The notes beneath the pieces were generated by a model. The model worked only from the letters and a program-made list of their open reading frames with translations, did no database searches and was not told the origin of the DNA. From Chitinophagaceae bacterium (lineage in GTDB: Bacteria > Bacteroidota > Bacteroidia > Chitinophagales > Chitinophagaceae): 64,000 nucleotides of DNA. A program made the translations under genes and the position numbers. Positions 62,999 through 64,000 of the stretch are shown here, piece after piece. The stretch's first letter is position 1. The number at the start of each line of letters is the position of its first letter. The stretch spans positions 355,798-419,797 of the forward strand of contig JADJBP010000004.1 of NCBI GenBank assembly GCA_016703625.1, written 5' to 3'.

Positions 62999-64000
62999 TT
63001 ACAGGATTCCCGGCTCAACCTTACCGGGCACTTCGCCCAGGTCTTCTTTTTATCCTGTACAATAGCAGGAATTTCTGCAGTAAATATCAGGCCGTTCGCA
63101 GCGGCGTGTTCAGCAGCTTTTACAGTATGTTCGATGATATAATATGTTCTCCTGCAGTCTTTAATTCCAGGACTACCTGGTGTGCTGTTTCCTGTTTTTT
63201 TCCTGCAGCTACATCCCGTATATAAATGCAAATGATACGCCCCGGAAAATGTTTCACCACTTCGCGGTAAATGAGGGGGTCCTGTTCACCACTGTCGCCA
63301 ACCAGTACAAAATTCAGCTGCGGGTAGGTATCCAATATCTGTTTTATGGCAGTAAACTTATGGCTCAAATAATCACCACTCATAAATGATTCACTTTGTA
63401 TTCCAAAATCCCTCAACAGCAAGGCCCCTGCGGAATGTCGTGGTGATCCATATAATCTATCAGCAGGTCGTACAGGTTCCATGGGCTGCTGCTTACATAA
63501 AAAAAGTTGTGCGTTTGCCGTTGTGTCCCAGTTGCGGCGACTTCCGGTAAATGCAGTGACACCTGCAAAGGCAATCGTGTAACTGCATTGCTGAAAAGTA
63601 CTGTTTTGCCCATAGCACCTAACGGGTTGGTTGCACCGGTGCGTATGATGGTATCATCAATATCGCTGATGATACCATATTCTGCATCAGCAGGCGGGAT
63701 CATCATTTCGGCATGTACAACAACAGCAGTAAAAGAGGCGGGTGCATCAACAAGTTTGCAGCGGGATGCTAAAGTAAAGTTCTTCAGATAACAGGGAGTG
63801 GCAGGTTTGAAATTAAAACAAAATAACCCTCTTTATCTGTGATGGCCTGCAGTGGACCGCCGGGTAAATGTAACTGCAGGGTAGCGCCGAGCACTTCATC
63901 CGTTTCAAACCGCTTATACATATTCAGCAGGTTGGTAAATAAATGATCGCCTTTTCGGCCCGAAGTAATTTTTTTATCTTCCAGCACCCTTCCTCTCACA
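62999..64000 (-). CDS. App1-like phosphatidate phosphatase domain protein (DUF2183), partial and frameshifted
   Basis: The 5' end lies beyond the right edge of the window. The visible N-terminal part (LGATLQLHLPGGPLQAITDK, EGYFVLISN) is the beta domain that precedes the catalytic part. The HAD-like core has GIISDIDDTIIRTGATNP (DxDxT), FYVSSSPWNLYDLLIDYMDH and NFVLVGDSGEQDPLIYREV. These are the App1 family marks, known from a yeast actin-patch phosphatidate phosphatase and common in bacteria. Frame breaks lie near 63430, 63155 and 63045, and one near 63785; the restored end reads EVPGKVEPGIL with a stop at 62999-63001. The bacterial substrate is not established. Confidence 0.82.

Overview
The window looks like a chromosomal piece of a Bacteroidota bacterium, most likely a member of Chitinophagaceae or a close relative. 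The reasons are many -7 promoter boxes of the form TAnnTTTG, few Shine-Dalgarno sequences, SusC/TonB-type barrel receptors, an OmpA protein with thrombospondin type-3 repeats, the OstA-like/LptD/MCE/amidase envelope cluster, a GlmU-family pseudo-nucleotidyltransferase and a Bacteroidota-type arginine decarboxylase. I saw no phage, plasmid, IS transposase or CRISPR array. LAYOUT. 1-9.6 kb: a serine-hydrolase end, an aspartate aminotransferase, then an envelope block (OstA-like, MlaD-like and AmiC-like genes leftward, LptD-like rightward). 9.8-16.6 kb: PlsC, uracil-DNA glycosylase, tRNA-Arg, a MATE transporter, OmpA, an ABC-F ATPase. 16.7-21.9 kb: DUF3347 protein, a frameshifted TonB receptor and small secreted proteins, two of them tandem paralogs. 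21.9-26.6 kb: translation cluster thrS-infC-rluF-rpmI-rplT, with rluF sitting in odd, repeat-like flanks. 26.7-34.9 kb: arginine decarboxylase, Hsp20, bacilliredoxin, Lgt, a TonB-type barrel, a YajQ lacking its middle, L31 type B. 35.1-40.4 kb: GlmU-like, TpiA, flippase, methyltransferase and GT4, a surface-polysaccharide cluster. 40.4-46.9 kb: MFS, cyclophilin, an exported Ppx/GppA-like protein with a coiled-coil membrane partner, small membrane proteins, an RRM protein. 47-56.2 kb: GH47 mannosidase, MFS remnant, Mur ligase paralog, and histidine-degradation genes (HutI, FTCD) around an acetyl-CoA hydrolase. 56.2-64 kb: a gene-poor stretch with dispersed palindromic repeats among a lipoprotein, a receiver-only response regulator, a large lipoprotein, an S74-chaperone protein, DJ-1/PfpI, cupin and an App1-like phosphatase. 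DATA QUALITY. Many genes carry single-base indels, mostly in homopolymers, especially at 17.8-19.5, 22.4-22.8 and 50.7-63 kb. Compensating indels within one gene and intact family motifs on both sides indicate consensus errors rather than true pseudogenes, so I joined the frames. Two internal deletions (YajQ, MFS), one in-frame TAG (Ppx-like) and a duplicated FTCD 3' end do not fit that explanation. The least explained signal is a repeat of about 60 bp, with ends GGCGCAAGTGTTCCC and GGGATCACTTG in inverted relation, present in at least five full or near-full copies plus partial ones between 56.27 and 59.99 kb.
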